Shown: positions 23,552 through 33,832, counted from the stretch's first letter. The stretch is DNA of 64,000 bases from Pseudoalteromonas rubra (GCF_005887115.1 NZ_PNCJ01000014.1:186001-250000), one strand, 5' to 3'. Numbers and translations: made by a program. Notes: generated by a model from the sequence alone, not told the origin.

Positions 23552-26272
23552 TTACGATAAGCGGCTTTCATCCAGGTGGAAAAATGCGACCTGATCGGTC
23601 AGTACCCGCGCCTGGTTTTCCATGGTTTTGCCCGACTTAGAGGTGGTCTCAACCAAAGAGACATTTTGCTGGGTAATGCCATCCATTTGCGCAATGGTTG
23701 AACACACTGCGGCGATACCGGATGCTTGCTCCTTACTGGCATCGTCAATGTTGGCGACCATGTCGCTGACTTGTGCTATCGACGCCGTCAACTCGTCGAA
23801 TGTTGTGCCAGAATCGTAAACCAGTTTACTGCCTTCGCTCACAGCGTCGACGCTGTTTTTGATCAGTGTTTTGATCTCTTTGGCTGCGCTGGCACTGCGT
23901 TGTGCCAGATTGCGCACTTCACTGGCCACGACGGCAAACCCTCTGCCTGCCTCACCCGCTCTGGCAGCTTCAACGGATGCATTCAGTGCCAGCAGGTTGG
24001 TTTGAAAGGCAATTTCATCAATCACACCAACGATATCGGAGATTTTGCGACTGTAGTCTTCAATGTTGCCGACTGCGCTGATGGCATCCTCAATGGTGTG
24101 CTTACCGCTGACGGCTTTTTCTCGTACAACCGCTGCCCGTTCAGATGCTGTGGTTGCGCTGATCGCATTGTTTTTTACGGTTGCGGTAAGTTGTTCCATA
24201 GTGGCCGCCGTTTCCTCCAGACTGGCTGCCTGACTTTCAACACGGCTATTGAGCTCTTCATTATTGCTGGCGATTTGTCTGGCGATGTCAAATACTTGTG
24301 CAGCACCACTGTTAATTGTCTGCACCAGCTCACTGAGTTTATCAAACAATCCATTCATAGCCTTAGTCAGAACAGAGAAATCCTCTCCCAGTTCTGCCGT
24401 GATACGGTGGGTTAAATCGCCTTGCTCAAGCGCAAAAATAGCATCTTTAATATGCTGTACGGCTTGCTTTTGTGCCGTGATATCCGTGGCATACTTAACC
24501 ACTTTGACAGGGCGACCATGCTGGTCCAGTATGGGGTTATAGGTTGCCTGTATCCATACCTCAGTCCCATCTTTGGCAATTCGCATGTACTGTCCTGAGT
24601 CAAATTCACCACGATTGAGCTGCGCCCAGAATCTTTGATAATCGTCACTTTGCGCCTGTTCCGCAGTGGCAAACATACGGTGATGCTGGCCTTTCACCTC
24701 GTCGAGTGCATACCCCATGGTGGCCAAAAACAGGTCATTGGCCCAGACAATCGTGCCGTCCATTTCAAACTCAATCACCGCCTGAGATTTATGAATAGCC
24801 TGTACTTGTCCCGCCAGATCTGCCGCTACCTGTTTCTGACGCGTAATATCCATGGCGTATTTGACGACTTTTAGGGGGTTACCCTCATCATCACGGATGA
24901 GATTATAGGTTGCGCTGATCCAGATTTCTTTGCCTCCTTTGCGATATCGACAAAACTCACCTGCGTTAAAGCGGCCAGCTCTCAATTCAGCCCAAAACTG
25001 CTGATATTCGTCGCTTTGCGCATATCCGGACTCAACAAACAGCCTGTGGTGTTGTCCGATGAGCTCCTCTTTTTGGTAACCCATAGCTTCAAGAAAGTTG
25101 TCATTGGCGTCTAAAATGGTGCCATCTAACTCGAATTGGATCACTGCCTGAGAGCGGTTTATGGCATCTATCTGGCCCTGGGCTTCAAACGCCCTGAGTT
25201 TGTCTGCGGTGATGTCTGAGGCGAACTTCATAATCTTCCAGAGCCGGCCATTTTCATCATAGAGTGGGGTATAATGTGCCTGGATCCAGACGGGATCGCC
25301 GCGCTTATTGATTCGCTTAAATTCACCGGACTGGAGCTCGCCCCGTCCCAACGCCTGCCAAAAGGCTGCATACTCGTCGCTGGCAGCATCTGTCGCGGTG
25401 ACAAACATGCGGTGGTGTTGCCCCTGGATCTCCGTGAGCTGATAGCCCATCACATCGAGAAAATTTTGGTTTGCGGTCACTATGGTGCCATCCAGGGTAA
25501 ACTCAATTACGGCCTGTGCATGGCGGATCCCGTCAATCTGACTGGTCAGATTGATCAGGGTTTGGCGCTGTTTTGAAATATCACTGGCATACAACAGGAC
25601 TTTCGATATGCGTTGCTGGTGGTTCATTATGGGAACCAACTTGGCATGCAACCAGGTGAATGTTTGTTCACCAACTTGCCATTTAAGGTCACATTCAACA
25701 GACTCACCCGAACACAGTGCTTCCCAGTGGGTTTCATCAAGCAGCTTGTTGACCACAAACTGTTGATAATGCTCACTGATCAGGTGCTGTTTTGGGGTTC
25801 TTACCAGATTTGAAAAAAGTTCATTGGCATTGAGTATGGTGCCCCTCAGGTCAAGCTCTGCCTGGGCTTGTGCATCTGACAGCGCCTGAGTGGTTAATGC
25901 GCTGTCCATCAAAGGCTGATACTGTGCAGTAATATCCTGAAGCACGGCCAAGGGGTGTGCGTTATCTGCCAAACAAAATTGCACTGAGACGTTATACAGA
26001 GACCCTTCGGCATTATGCATACTACAAATCAGGGCCGTATGTTGTTGAGAGCTTCGCAGTGCATCACAAAGCGCTTCATAGTCGCTTTGATGATTGCACA
26101 AGGCCGACAGTGTTTTGGGGACCGCGCTGTTTGCAAAGGAAAACATTGCCCTGAAAGCCTGACTGGTCGCGAGTATATTGCCCTGCTGGTCGAGTTTTAG
26201 CCAAGCTAATGTTTGCGGTAAGGTGATTTGTGGTTCCGAAGTTTTTGTTTTTGCAAAGCCGAAGAGCGCCAT
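23552..26272 (-). CDS. Soluble methyl-accepting chemotaxis protein with five PAS domains
   Basis: A 906-aa chemoreceptor without membrane segments, so cytoplasmic. Two divergent PAS domains (~25-110 and ~135-235) precede three highly similar PAS-PAC units (~250-365, 367-480, 489-605), each with A-V-I-x-F-x-x-D-G-T-I and G-Q-H-H-R-M/L-F. Then comes a short HAMP-like linker and the signalling helices (~650-900), whose tip [16 protein letters not shown] is canonical for CheA/CheW contact. No C-terminal CheR-tethering pentapeptide is present. PAS units of this type often bind heme or FAD for oxygen/redox sensing (Aer/McpB-like); the ligand is not known. No che genes are adjacent. Confidence 0.92.
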   Translation of the reverse strand: MALFGFAKTKTSEPQITLPQTLAWLKLDQQGNILATSQAFRAMFSFANSAVPKTLSALCNHQSDYEALCDALRSSQQHTALICSMHNAEGSLYNVSVQFCLADNAHPLAVLQDITAQYQPLMDSALTTQALSDAQAQAELDLRGTILNANELFSNLVRTPKQHLISEHYQQFVVNKLLDETHWEALCSGESVECDLKWQVGEQTFTWLHAKLVPIMNHQQRISKVLLYASDISKQRQTLINLTSQIDGIRHAQAVIEFTLDGTIVTANQNFLDVMGYQLTEIQGQHHRMFVTATDAASDEYAAFWQALGRGELQSGEFKRINKRGDPVWIQAHYTPLYDENGRLWKIMKFASDITADKLRAFEAQGQIDAINRSQAVIQFELDGTILDANDNFLEAMGYQKEELIGQHHRLFVESGYAQSDEYQQFWAELRAGRFNAGEFCRYRKGGKEIWISATYNLIRDDEGNPLKVVKYAMDITRQKQVAADLAGQVQAIHKSQAVIEFEMDGTIVWANDLFLATMGYALDEVKGQHHRMFATAEQAQSDDYQRFWAQLNRGEFDSGQYMRIAKDGTEVWIQATYNPILDQHGRPVKVVKYATDITAQKQAVQHIKDAIFALEQGDLTHRITAELGEDFSVLTKAMNGLFDKLSELVQTINSGAAQVFDIARQIASNNEELNSRVESQAASLEETAATMEQLTATVKNNAISATTASERAAVVREKAVSGKHTIEDAISAVGNIEDYSRKISDIVGVIDEIAFQTNLLALNASVEAARAGEAGRGFAVVASEVRNLAQRSASAAKEIKTLIKNSVDAVSEGSKLVYDSGTTFDELTASIAQVSDMVANIDDASKEQASGIAAVCSTIAQMDGITQQNVSLVETTSKSGKTMENQARVLTDQVAFFHLDESRLS

Positions 26273-26399
26273 ATCACATCCCAGTATGTTGTCATTTATC
26301 TATAAACACTATAGACAAGGAATAACAGGGCACCAAAGTTTGGCGGTTATATTCTGTGTATGGGGCAAGCATTTGGTATGCTGCCCCAGCACATAAGTC

Positions 26400-27233
26400 T
26401 CAGGCGTCGCTTTCGTTGACCAGAATAACCTTACGATGCGGGAAGGGGATCTCGATGTTGGCCTCATCGAGCGCTTTTTTCACCTGTTCGGGCACGGAAT
26501 AGAGCACATCAAAGTAATGGGCTCCTTGGCAAAATGGCCTGACCAAAAAGTCGACAGAGCTATTGTTGAGTGACTCCACTTCAACAAAAGGTGCGGGCTC
26601 CGATAAAATATGAGGGTGGGCCTTTAATACGGATTGGATCACGGCTCTGGCATCATCAATACTCTCACTATACGCAATGCCAAACCGCATATCGACACCA
26701 CGAATACTGTGATGGGAATGATTAACAATTTTGCTGCCCCATATATGACTGTTCGGGATCACTATCTGCTGGTTATCAAAGGTCTGCAATATCGTAGTAA
26801 ACATATCAATTTCAGTCACTTTGCCAAACTGGCCTGCGGTGTCGATAAAGTCATTGACCTTGTAGGGGCGGAAAATGAGCAGCATGACGCCCGCTGCGAG
26901 GTTGGATAAAGTGCCTTGCAGCGCCAGCCCCACCGCAAGCCCGGCGGCACCAAGCAATGCAATGATCGACGCGGTTTGCACGCCAAAACGGTTAAGCACT
27001 GCGATGCCGACAAAGGCCAGCACAGTGTATTTGGCGACACTGCCAAAGAACTTAAATAAAGTATCATCCAGCTTATCGTAGCGGTTCGCAACGGACACCA
27101 CGGCTTTATAAGCTTTGCCCGCCAGCCAGATGCCAATGATCAGAATAAACAATGCCAGTACTAAGTTAGTCGCCCAGTCAACGGCCACAGGTAAATATTG
27201 ATTGATATCGATTTTTTCTAGAAAGCTGTCCAT
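26400..27233 (-). CDS. mscS: Small-conductance mechanosensitive channel MscS
   Basis: A 277-aa channel subunit: three N-terminal helices, with pore-lining TM3 G-A-A-G-L-A-V-G-L-A-L-Q-G-T-L-S-N-L-A, the conserved F-R-P-Y-K-V-N-D-F-I after it, then the cytosolic vestibule domain with V-V-I-P-N-S-H-I/W. Length and motifs match E. coli MscS (286 aa). It opens under membrane tension on hypo-osmotic shock, releasing solutes. GAGGTTGG stands before the ATG. Transcribed alone. Confidence 0.95.
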   Translation of the reverse strand: MDSFLEKIDINQYLPVAVDWATNLVLALFILIIGIWLAGKAYKAVVSVANRYDKLDDTLFKFFGSVAKYTVLAFVGIAVLNRFGVQTASIIALLGAAGLAVGLALQGTLSNLAAGVMLLIFRPYKVNDFIDTAGQFGKVTEIDMFTTILQTFDNQQIVIPNSHIWGSKIVNHSHHSIRGVDMRFGIAYSESIDDARAVIQSVLKAHPHILSEPAPFVEVESLNNSSVDFLVRPFCQGAHYFDVLYSVPEQVKKALDEANIEIPFPHRKVILVNESDA

Positions 27234-27352
27234 AGACCAACCTCGGTATAAGAGTTTAATGAATCGCCTTTGTGCGCTTAAAAACTAGTTGCTGACCCGA
27301 AATTGTTCAACCTGAATGGGCTTAGATTGCAAAGAATGAGAGTATTTTCTGT

Positions 27353-27380
27353 AGTTGGGTGGTATGTACACCACCCAACT
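27353..27380. terminator. Perfect 11-bp stem-loop downstream of chrA
   Basis: AGTTGGGTGGT / ACCACCCAACT with a six-base loop, 9 nt beyond the chrA stop on the minus strand. There is no T-tract, so termination may be Rho-assisted, or the hairpin may protect the 3' end. Confidence 0.5.
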
Positions 27381-27388
27381 GGGCAGTG

Positions 27389-28537
27389 CTAGACCAAGCC
27401 CATCGTCACGCCAGCCAGTATAAAAGTGATCACCAGCCAGACAATGTGCAGTTTCAGTTGTTTTAACAGGTAAAACCCCACCAGGACCAGGGCTATGTCT
27501 TGTGCTGACTGCACTGCGCTGGTAAAGACCGGCTGATAGAGGGCGGCTACCAGCAGGCCAACCACGGCGGCATTAACGCCGCTCAATGCGCCTGCAATGG
27601 CGGGGCGTGAGGACAGCAATTGCCAGTTTTTGAGCACCCCCAGCAATAACAAAAAGCCAGGCAGAAACACGGCCAAAGTTGCCAGTAGTGCACCTGTGAT
27701 TGGGTTTGCAGGCATTAATGCATAGCCGAGGTAAGTTGCAAATGTGAACATCGGGCCGGGAACAGCCTGAGCAGCGGCATAGCCGGTTAAAAACGCATCC
27801 TGACTGAGGCCGTCGCCAAGGATATTTTGCAGCAGTGGCAGCACCACATGACCGCCCCCAAACACCAGGCTGCCAGCCTGATAAAAGTCATTAAACAGGG
27901 CAACAGATGGGGTCAGATGGGCAACAAAAGGCAGGCCTATGAATAAGCCAACAAATATAGCCAAAGGCAGCCAGTTTGCCTTAAAAGGTGAACCGGGGTG
28001 CGTCGTTTGGGTGGTCCCTTTCAGGCAAAGCATACCAACTAGAGCCGCCACGATCAGCACGCCCATTTGAGTCATAATTCCCGGCAGCAGTAACAGGGCT
28101 ATTGCCGTGATCAGACACAGGCTGACTGTGAGCGTGCTTTTGCAAAAGTTTTTATACATTCCCCAGGCTGCATCGGCAACGACCACAACAGCAAGCAGTT
28201 TCAGACCATGCACCAGGTTTTTAAACACATCCGTGTCAGTGACATGGCTGGCCATCAGGGCAAGGAGCACCATGATAATGACCGAAGGTAAAGTGAAACC
28301 AACGAATGCCGCACAGGCGCCTCCCAGCCCACCGCGTTTGTAGCCAAGCGCAAAGCCGACCTGACTTGAACCCGGACCGGGTAAGAACTGACTCAATGCG
28401 ACCAGCTGAGCATAGTCGGCATCATCCAGCCACTTAAGTTTCTCCACAAAGGTTTGGCGAAAATAACCAATGTGGGCGGCCGGGCCGCCAAAGCTTATCC
28501 AGCCGAGTAGAAAGAAGGTTTTAAAAATAGCGAACAT
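27389..28537 (-). CDS. chrA: ChrA chromate transporter (long-chain, two-domain)
   Basis: A 382-aa membrane protein of the CHR family with two homologous halves. The N-half begins F-L-L-G-W-I-S-F-G-G-P-A-A-H-I-G and has Q-F-L-P-G-P-G-S-S-Q; the C-half repeats the pattern with F-G-G-G-H-V-V-L-P and A-A-Q-A-V-P-G-P-M-F. ChrA expels chromate (and possibly sulfate-like oxyanions) using the proton gradient. A LysR-type regulator is divergent 107 bp away and is the obvious candidate controller, although chrB regulators are more usual elsewhere. The ribosome binding site is weak. Confidence 0.93.
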   Translation of the reverse strand: MFAIFKTFFLLGWISFGGPAAHIGYFRQTFVEKLKWLDDADYAQLVALSQFLPGPGSSQVGFALGYKRGGLGGACAAFVGFTLPSVIIMVLLALMASHVTDTDVFKNLVHGLKLLAVVVVADAAWGMYKNFCKSTLTVSLCLITAIALLLLPGIMTQMGVLIVAALVGMLCLKGTTQTTHPGSPFKANWLPLAIFVGLFIGLPFVAHLTPSVALFNDFYQAGSLVFGGGHVVLPLLQNILGDGLSQDAFLTGYAAAQAVPGPMFTFATYLGYALMPANPITGALLATLAVFLPGFLLLLGVLKNWQLLSSRPAIAGALSGVNAAVVGLLVAALYQPVFTSAVQSAQDIALVLVGFYLLKQLKLHIVWLVITFILAGVTMGLV

Positions 28538-28644
28538 AGTACTGTGTGCTCTGTTATCAGGACTGACGATAGAGTAAAAAATGACGTAGAATGATTCAAA
28601 TTAATAGTTTTGATTTAGACTATGAGCTATATAGGATTGGGAGT

Positions 28645-29589
28645 ATGAGCTTCAATGATGTGCCATGGCGCCAGATAGATCTCAATTTACTGGTCGCGTT
28701 TGCCTATTTATATCGTTGTCGTAGTGTCAGTCAGGCGGCCGAGCAAAATTGTGTGAGCCAGTCGGCAATGAGCCACAGCCTGGCAAGACTGAGACGCTTG
28801 TTTGATGACGAGCTGTTTGAGCGCAAAGGACATGTCATGGAGCCCACCGAATACGCCCACCAGATCGCCCCTGCTCTGGAGCAACTGCTGGATACTCTGT
28901 CCGAGACGTTGCTCAATAAAGCTCAGTTTGTGCCGCAAAAGTATGACGGGGTTTGTCGCATCGGCCTGACTGATTATGCTGAACTAAACTTTGCGCCTGT
29001 GATTTACGATCGCATTCGTGCAGAAGCGCCTAAAGCGCAGATCAGTTTTGTCAATGTCAATCGCAGCAATTACATTACCCTGACCGAGAAAGAGAAGTTG
29101 GATCTGGTCATTGGCAGCATGACCGAACCAGACGACTCTTTTGACAACCTTATCTTGTACACAGAGCGTCATGTCTGTCTGGTCGACCCTGCACAGTTTG
29201 CAACGCAAATGCCCTTGGATCTGGCGGCCTTCGCTGAGACTGAGCATGCCCTGGTTAGTCCGGATGGGCGTTTAACTACTCAGGTGGACCAGTTGCTGGC
29301 CAGAGCGGGATTAACCCGTCGGGTAACCGTGGCAAGCCGTAATTTCCTGACGATACAGCGCTTGCTCAGACAGCGTCGCCTGGTTGCCATTGTGCCACTA
29401 AAAATGGCGCAACTGGCATGTGAAGATGCAGGCCTGAGGTACTTTGATCCACCATTGCCAGTGCCGGACTTCGATATTGCTATGTTGTGGCTGAAGAAAC
29501 GTCAGCTGGATGACAAAAGTGTATGGCTCAGAGGATTAATAGGGAATGCGCTGACAGAGCCGACTGTGGATGATGATACAGAAAAGTGA
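28645..29589 (+). CDS. LysR family transcriptional regulator
   Basis: A 314-aa LTTR. The winged-helix domain opens with D-L-N-L-L-V-A-F-A-Y-L-Y, then the HTH S-V-S-Q-A-A-E-Q-N-C-V-S-Q-S-A-M-S-H, and L-F-D-D-E-L-F-E-R-K-G. The effector domain follows from ~90. I chose ATG 28645 with AGGA 8 nt upstream, which gives normal LTTR spacing before the HTH; an in-frame ATG at 28591 would add 18 residues. Divergent from chrA, so probably regulates it and itself from the 28538-28644 interval. The effector is unknown. Confidence 0.9.
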   Translation: MSFNDVPWRQIDLNLLVAFAYLYRCRSVSQAAEQNCVSQSAMSHSLARLRRLFDDELFERKGHVMEPTEYAHQIAPALEQLLDTLSETLLNKAQFVPQKYDGVCRIGLTDYAELNFAPVIYDRIRAEAPKAQISFVNVNRSNYITLTEKEKLDLVIGSMTEPDDSFDNLILYTERHVCLVDPAQFATQMPLDLAAFAETEHALVSPDGRLTTQVDQLLARAGLTRRVTVASRNFLTIQRLLRQRRLVAIVPLKMAQLACEDAGLRYFDPPLPVPDFDIAMLWLKKRQLDDKSVWLRGLIGNALTEPTVDDDTEK

Positions 29590-29651
29590 GCGGGCTCTGG
29601 CTAGTACATAATAACTAAGGTGGCTATGGCGCGAGTCCATAGCCTGGTCGG

Positions 29652-29846
29652 CTAACGGCCGTTGCACTCATTGGTAGGGCAATCTTCTGTGTAGGAATCA
29701 TCACATTCACCCGTCCCGCTGGTGTTCTGGCACTGATCTACAATGGAGAAATGACCTCCTGCAATCTGGCGAGTGGCGGCTTTGTTGAGGTGCGTGCTGT
29801 CCAGCGTCAGTGACTTCAACTTTTTCTTAACTAAACTTATTTTCAT
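29652..29846 (-). CDS. Orphan double-glycine RiPP precursor peptide (lanthipeptide-leader-like)
   Basis: A 64-aa peptide. Residues 1-31 look like a RiPP leader: a Lys-rich start (M-K-I-S-L-V-K-K-K-L-K-S-L), L-D-S-T-H-L-N-K, then A-T-R-Q-I-A-G-G, a double-glycine site for a C39-type protease/ABC exporter. The 33-residue core H-F-S-I-V-D-Q-C-Q-N... has four Cys, six Ser/Thr and several acidic residues, suitable for disulfides or lanthionine rings. This resembles class-I-lanthipeptide-type leaders scattered in Pseudoalteromonas genomes. No LanB/LanC, radical SAM, peptidase or exporter gene lies within the window. AAGGAA is 8 nt before the ATG. The product could also be an unmodified bacteriocin or signalling peptide. 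Confidence 0.7.
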   Translation of the reverse strand: MKISLVKKKLKSLTLDSTHLNKAATRQIAGGHFSIVDQCQNTSGTGECDDSYTEDCPTNECNGR

Positions 29847-29994
29847 TAAATTTTTCCTTATACAATTTAGAGCACATTAAAACCACAATCATATTTACAC
29901 TATAAACTCAAAAAGAAACAATCTTTTAATGTATATTGCGTTTTTATGGCGTTGCGCGATGTCATATCAAGAAATAACCTAAACTCCGGGTGTG

Positions 29995-32475
29995 TTAACG
30001 AGCCATGGCGACGGAATCCGACGAGGTTCCATCAGCACGACACGCCTCCAGTAAATGTTCACTGAATAACCCTGCTGCAACGACTATCTCTGCTGTATTG
30101 CTCTGGATCTTCCGCAGGCGTTCGGCAAAGTGCTGCATTTGCTGTGTTGAGACGGATGGCCTGACTGTACAACTGCGTATAATCGCCAGGCTTATTTCAT
30201 TGATGGCACTGGCTTGTGTCAGAGTTGTCTGGAGCCCTTGCAACGTCGGGGTTTTGGCAAGCAGAGGCGCTAATAAACGGTAATCAGTATGCCAGGCTTT
30301 AAGCGTGGCGGTAATGTGCTGCAACGCGTTGCTATCGCCTTGTCTGAACTGTGCCAGTTTTTGATAGAGCATCAGCATGGTTTGATTCTCTACTGGCAGG
30401 AAGTCCACCAGCTGATTTAAGGGGGCATTCTGATGATACAGCCCCTGCTGATATTTTATGTGATGGCGGGTATAGTAACTGGCGGGCTCCAGCTGTTCGG
30501 CAAAACGTGCCAGCAATGCCAGGTTTGCATCGTTGGACTGCGAGCCGAGCAGCGATTGCAGACCCTGGCGAAACTGCTTGTCATGGTGTAAACCAATGGC
30601 ATCGGCAAAAGTATATAATGCAAGGAGGCGCTGATACATGGCCGCTTCATGGTTCACTGTTCGCTTGGACCAGAGACGCTCAGCGATTGTAAACAGGCGC
30701 GGCCAGCTGCGTATATCGAGGTTTTGTTCCGTCACCAGCTCACTCCACAGCGTTGCCTCGCCGCCTAAAATATTGCCTTTCGCCTCTGCGTTCATGGCAC
30801 TCAGGAAGGGCATATTTACAAAGTCAGCATGAGAAAAATGCGCAGCCAACTTACCTGTCACCGGATAGACTGCGTTACCAATGAGGATCCGCCCTGAAAT
30901 ACCCGTTTTCGCATCAAGTGTCAGTTCGGCACGGGTCGGCCCCATCCAACTGTCAACAGTGGCATTGAGCCGCGACAGACCAGCACTAGGCGGTATCAAG
31001 TGGCTATCTAACCGGGCTTGCTTAAACGGTCTGTCATTAAGTTGTATGTAGGCATGGCGGACCGATTGTTGTTGTGTCACCAGTACCAGTTTGCCCCCGA
31101 TGGCACTGCCTTTGAGCCTTGGCATGGTAAAGTCCCAGGCCTGAATCGCGTCCTGAGTGTTTACCGGGTGTGGCTGATGCAGATCGGTATCGAACGGTTC
31201 ATTACGATAGTGGTAGCTGGCAGGCTGTGGCTGGTCGATATAAAAGCCGGCTGACAACAACGCCGGGTATCCCTGAGCCGCAATTTGGCTGAGGCTGGCT
31301 TTACCGCGCCAGGATTGAACCATTACATCTTTATCCAGCGCAGGGTGAAATATCTCGTCCCAGCCCATCATTTTTTTGTTGTGACTACGCAAGATGGCCT
31401 GTACTTTGTGGTTAAAATGAGCCTGAAGATCGGCATTCGTATTAAGCTTATGCTGATGCATATATGACTGCACACGCTCACTGTTATGCCAATGTTTTGG
31501 ATCTACTTCATCGCCCCCAATATGTAAGTAGGGGTCAGGAAAAAGTTCGGCCAGTTCAGCGACAATGGCGTTAACAAAGGTATAGACCTCGGGTTTACTG
31601 GGGTCCAGCAATGGCTCAAACACGCCCCATCCATCTTCCATCTGGTAAGGCTTCACTGCCGTCATCAGCTCGGGATAGGCAACCGCAATTGCAGAGGCAT
31701 GCCCGGGCACGTCAAATTCAGGAACCACCCGAATCCCAAGGTTGCTGGCGTATTGAACAACCTGCTGGATTTCGGCCCGGGTATAATACTGACCATCCGA
31801 GGCAAGCTGGTGTAGTCTGGGGTACGCTTTGGAGGCGAAACGCCAGCCCTGATCGTCTGTCAGGTGCCAGTGAAACACATTGAGCTTGGCTGCGGCCATA
31901 CCACGCAACTGGCGCTTAATTGCTGGGATGGAAATAAAATGGCGGACGCTGTCGAGCAGCAGTCCACGCCAGGGAAATCGGGGGCTATCTTTTATGTGCA
32001 ACAGCGCCAGTTTGCGGCTGTCGCGGGCAAAATAGAGTAGCTGGCTGAGAGTGGCCAGCGCGTGCAATGCGCCAAAATCACTCGGGGCACGAATCGTTAT
32101 GCCAGTTTGGGTGATGCTGAGTTGATAGTCTTCATTCTGCCCGAGTTGTGGATGCTGATGAGTGGCGCCTTGTGGTGTCTGTATAGTCACAACTATGGGT
32201 AACGAGAGTTCAGAGGTGGCAGGCGACACCTGATAACCAAACTCAATGAGTTGATTTTGATAGTAAGCCTGTATAAATGTACTGCGCTGAGCTGACAGAC
32301 CATTGAGCGACAGTGCTAATGGCCGATCTAATTTGAGTGTTTGTGTTGACTGCACAAGTGAGGTGGGCGCAGGCATCAAGATTGGCATTTGGTTGTGTGC
32401 TCTAACCTGGCAGGTAGCGAGCACCATTAAGCTTACAAGCACACCATAAAGCCAGGTTCTGAATTGAGCCATCAT
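29995..32475 (-). CDS. Secreted beta-N-acetylhexosaminidase, GH20
   Basis: An 826-aa exported enzyme. A signal peptide ends near V-R-A-H-N; a GH20b-type N-terminal domain precedes the catalytic barrel (~165-520), which shows S-V-R-H-F-I-S, F-H-W-H-L-T-D-D-Q-G-W-R and the catalytic Asp-Glu pair in H-I-G-G-D-E-V near residues 322-323. Like chitobiases it should release N-acetylglucosamine from chitooligosaccharides, fitting a marine chitin degrader. An insertion of ~100 residues (about 430-540) interrupts the barrel C-terminal part before E-A-T-L-W-S-E. I use ATG 32475, since GGGAA directly abuts the ATG at 32484. No other chitin genes are adjacent. Confidence 0.93.
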   Translation of the reverse strand: MMAQFRTWLYGVLVSLMVLATCQVRAHNQMPILMPAPTSLVQSTQTLKLDRPLALSLNGLSAQRSTFIQAYYQNQLIEFGYQVSPATSELSLPIVVTIQTPQGATHQHPQLGQNEDYQLSITQTGITIRAPSDFGALHALATLSQLLYFARDSRKLALLHIKDSPRFPWRGLLLDSVRHFISIPAIKRQLRGMAAAKLNVFHWHLTDDQGWRFASKAYPRLHQLASDGQYYTRAEIQQVVQYASNLGIRVVPEFDVPGHASAIAVAYPELMTAVKPYQMEDGWGVFEPLLDPSKPEVYTFVNAIVAELAELFPDPYLHIGGDEVDPKHWHNSERVQSYMHQHKLNTNADLQAHFNHKVQAILRSHNKKMMGWDEIFHPALDKDVMVQSWRGKASLSQIAAQGYPALLSAGFYIDQPQPASYHYRNEPFDTDLHQPHPVNTQDAIQAWDFTMPRLKGSAIGGKLVLVTQQQSVRHAYIQLNDRPFKQARLDSHLIPPSAGLSRLNATVDSWMGPTRAELTLDAKTGISGRILIGNAVYPVTGKLAAHFSHADFVNMPFLSAMNAEAKGNILGGEATLWSELVTEQNLDIRSWPRLFTIAERLWSKRTVNHEAAMYQRLLALYTFADAIGLHHDKQFRQGLQSLLGSQSNDANLALLARFAEQLEPASYYTRHHIKYQQGLYHQNAPLNQLVDFLPVENQTMLMLYQKLAQFRQGDSNALQHITATLKAWHTDYRLLAPLLAKTPTLQGLQTTLTQASAINEISLAIIRSCTVRPSVSTQQMQHFAERLRKIQSNTAEIVVAAGLFSEHLLEACRADGTSSDSVAMAR

Positions 32476-32691
32476 AGTGATCATTTCCCTGAAACATCGA
32501 GCTAAAAGAGGTCTATAAAATCGTGTTTATAGGAACAGTGCAAATGAGAGATTTTCAATCAGGTGGGTTAAGTCTCTGTCTGCGCTGTAATCCTGCGTAA
32601 TATTATTCAGTGCAAACCCCTATTAATATCAGCAGGACGATTAACAGAGCCTGCTATCACAAGATAGCCATGGCACACAGTGAGGTGTGAG

Positions 32692-33777
32692 ATGTGTACT
32701 CGAGTATTTAATAACCGCCAGCGCGACTATCTGGCAACGGCCCGTAACATGGATTGGATGTATCCACTGCCCACCAGCTTTTTTGCCTTTGATAAGGGGC
32801 TCGGAAAAACCGGCTTATCTGAAGCGGATGGCAGCACTGCTGATGCGCTTAAGTGGTGCTCGGCATACAGCAGCGTAGTCGCTATGGTCGGTGATGATAG
32901 CAGTGGCTGGGCAGCATCGGATGGTCTGAACTCGATGGGATTAGCTGCGAACGTGTTGTATGACTCGGGTGCCAGCTATGGTCAGGCTTCAGTCAGTGAG
33001 CGTAAAAAACAACTCAGTGTGCTGCGTTGGGTGCAGTATGTGCTGGATAACTTTGTTTTTGTAAAAGATGTTGTAAAGGCATTCAACAAGCAGGATATCT
33101 TGCTGGTGGGAGCTGCGGTGCCTAACAGCGATGGTAAACCTGCTCAGTTGCATTTATCTGTGTCTGATGTCACAGGTAATTCAGCCATCATTGAGGTGGT
33201 AGACGGGGTGTTCGTTTGCTATGAAAATACAGCCTATCAGGTGATGACCAATGAACCTAGCTTCGACAAGCAGTTAAAAATCAATGACTACTGGACTTGG
33301 CAATGGTCTAATGAAAACACCAACCCCAGCCACACAATTCCGGGAGGGGCTTTTTCAACGGATCGCTTTGAACGCGCGACCTTTTATCTGAACCATATGG
33401 ATGAGCCAACCAGTGTTGATGACGCACTGGCTCAGGCCAGAACGGTGGCCGCAAACGCATCTGTACCACTGGGTTACAATTTTACTGTAAGTGATAGTCC
33501 TAATATTTCTAATACACTCTGGTCTACTTATGTCAGCCACAGTGAGCTTGCTTACTATTTTAGTAATGCCCGAACTTTAAATGTTATTTGGTTTGACCTG
33601 GCAAATGCCGACTTCAGAGAGCCTGTGCAAAAGCTGGATCTGATCAAAGTACTAAGTAGCGGGGTGATTGAAAATCATAATTATGACGGCAAAATTAATG
33701 CGCTAATGGAAGCAACTATCGACCCATACCTAATCCTTGAACGGGGTAGCGATGTTGCCCTCAGGATCACCTGTTAA
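32692..33777 (+). CDS. Choloylglycine hydrolase/penicillin V acylase family amidase (Ntn)
   Basis: A 361-aa linear amide C-N hydrolase. The start is ATG 32692, so that Met is followed directly by Cys2 (M-C-T-R-V), the N-terminal nucleophile exposed by Met removal. Other family residues are A-R-N-M-D-W (Arg and Asp near 17-20), N-S-M-G-L-A-A-N and the later N-x-x-x-T/R region. Relatives hydrolyse penicillin V, bile salts or acyl-homoserine lactones; gram-negative members are often quorum-quenching acylases. Unlike many gram-negative PVAs it has no signal peptide here, implying a cytoplasmic enzyme. GAGGTG lies just upstream. A 4-codon longer GTG start would mask Cys2 and is unlikely. Confidence 0.88.
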   Translation: MCTRVFNNRQRDYLATARNMDWMYPLPTSFFAFDKGLGKTGLSEADGSTADALKWCSAYSSVVAMVGDDSSGWAASDGLNSMGLAANVLYDSGASYGQASVSERKKQLSVLRWVQYVLDNFVFVKDVVKAFNKQDILLVGAAVPNSDGKPAQLHLSVSDVTGNSAIIEVVDGVFVCYENTAYQVMTNEPSFDKQLKINDYWTWQWSNENTNPSHTIPGGAFSTDRFERATFYLNHMDEPTSVDDALAQARTVAANASVPLGYNFTVSDSPNISNTLWSTYVSHSELAYYFSNARTLNVIWFDLANADFREPVQKLDLIKVLSSGVIENHNYDGKINALMEATIDPYLILERGSDVALRITC

Positions 33778-33799
33778 TCTGGTTAATTTGGTATGAGCG

Positions 33800-33825
33800 C
33801 TCAGCCGGAATGATCACCGGCTGAG
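33800..33825. terminator. Stem-loop between convergent genes
   Basis: CTCAGCCGG / CCGGCTGAG with an 8-nt loop between the Ntn hydrolase and the beta-lactamase-fold gene. T-tracts are poor on both sides; probably a shared transcript end. Confidence 0.55.
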
Positions 33826-33832
33826 AGTCTGT

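Noticed and set aside
23726..25813. Plus-strand open frames inside the chemoreceptor gene
   Set aside because: Shadow frames on the opposite strand of the PAS repeats; no ribosome binding sites or family similarity.
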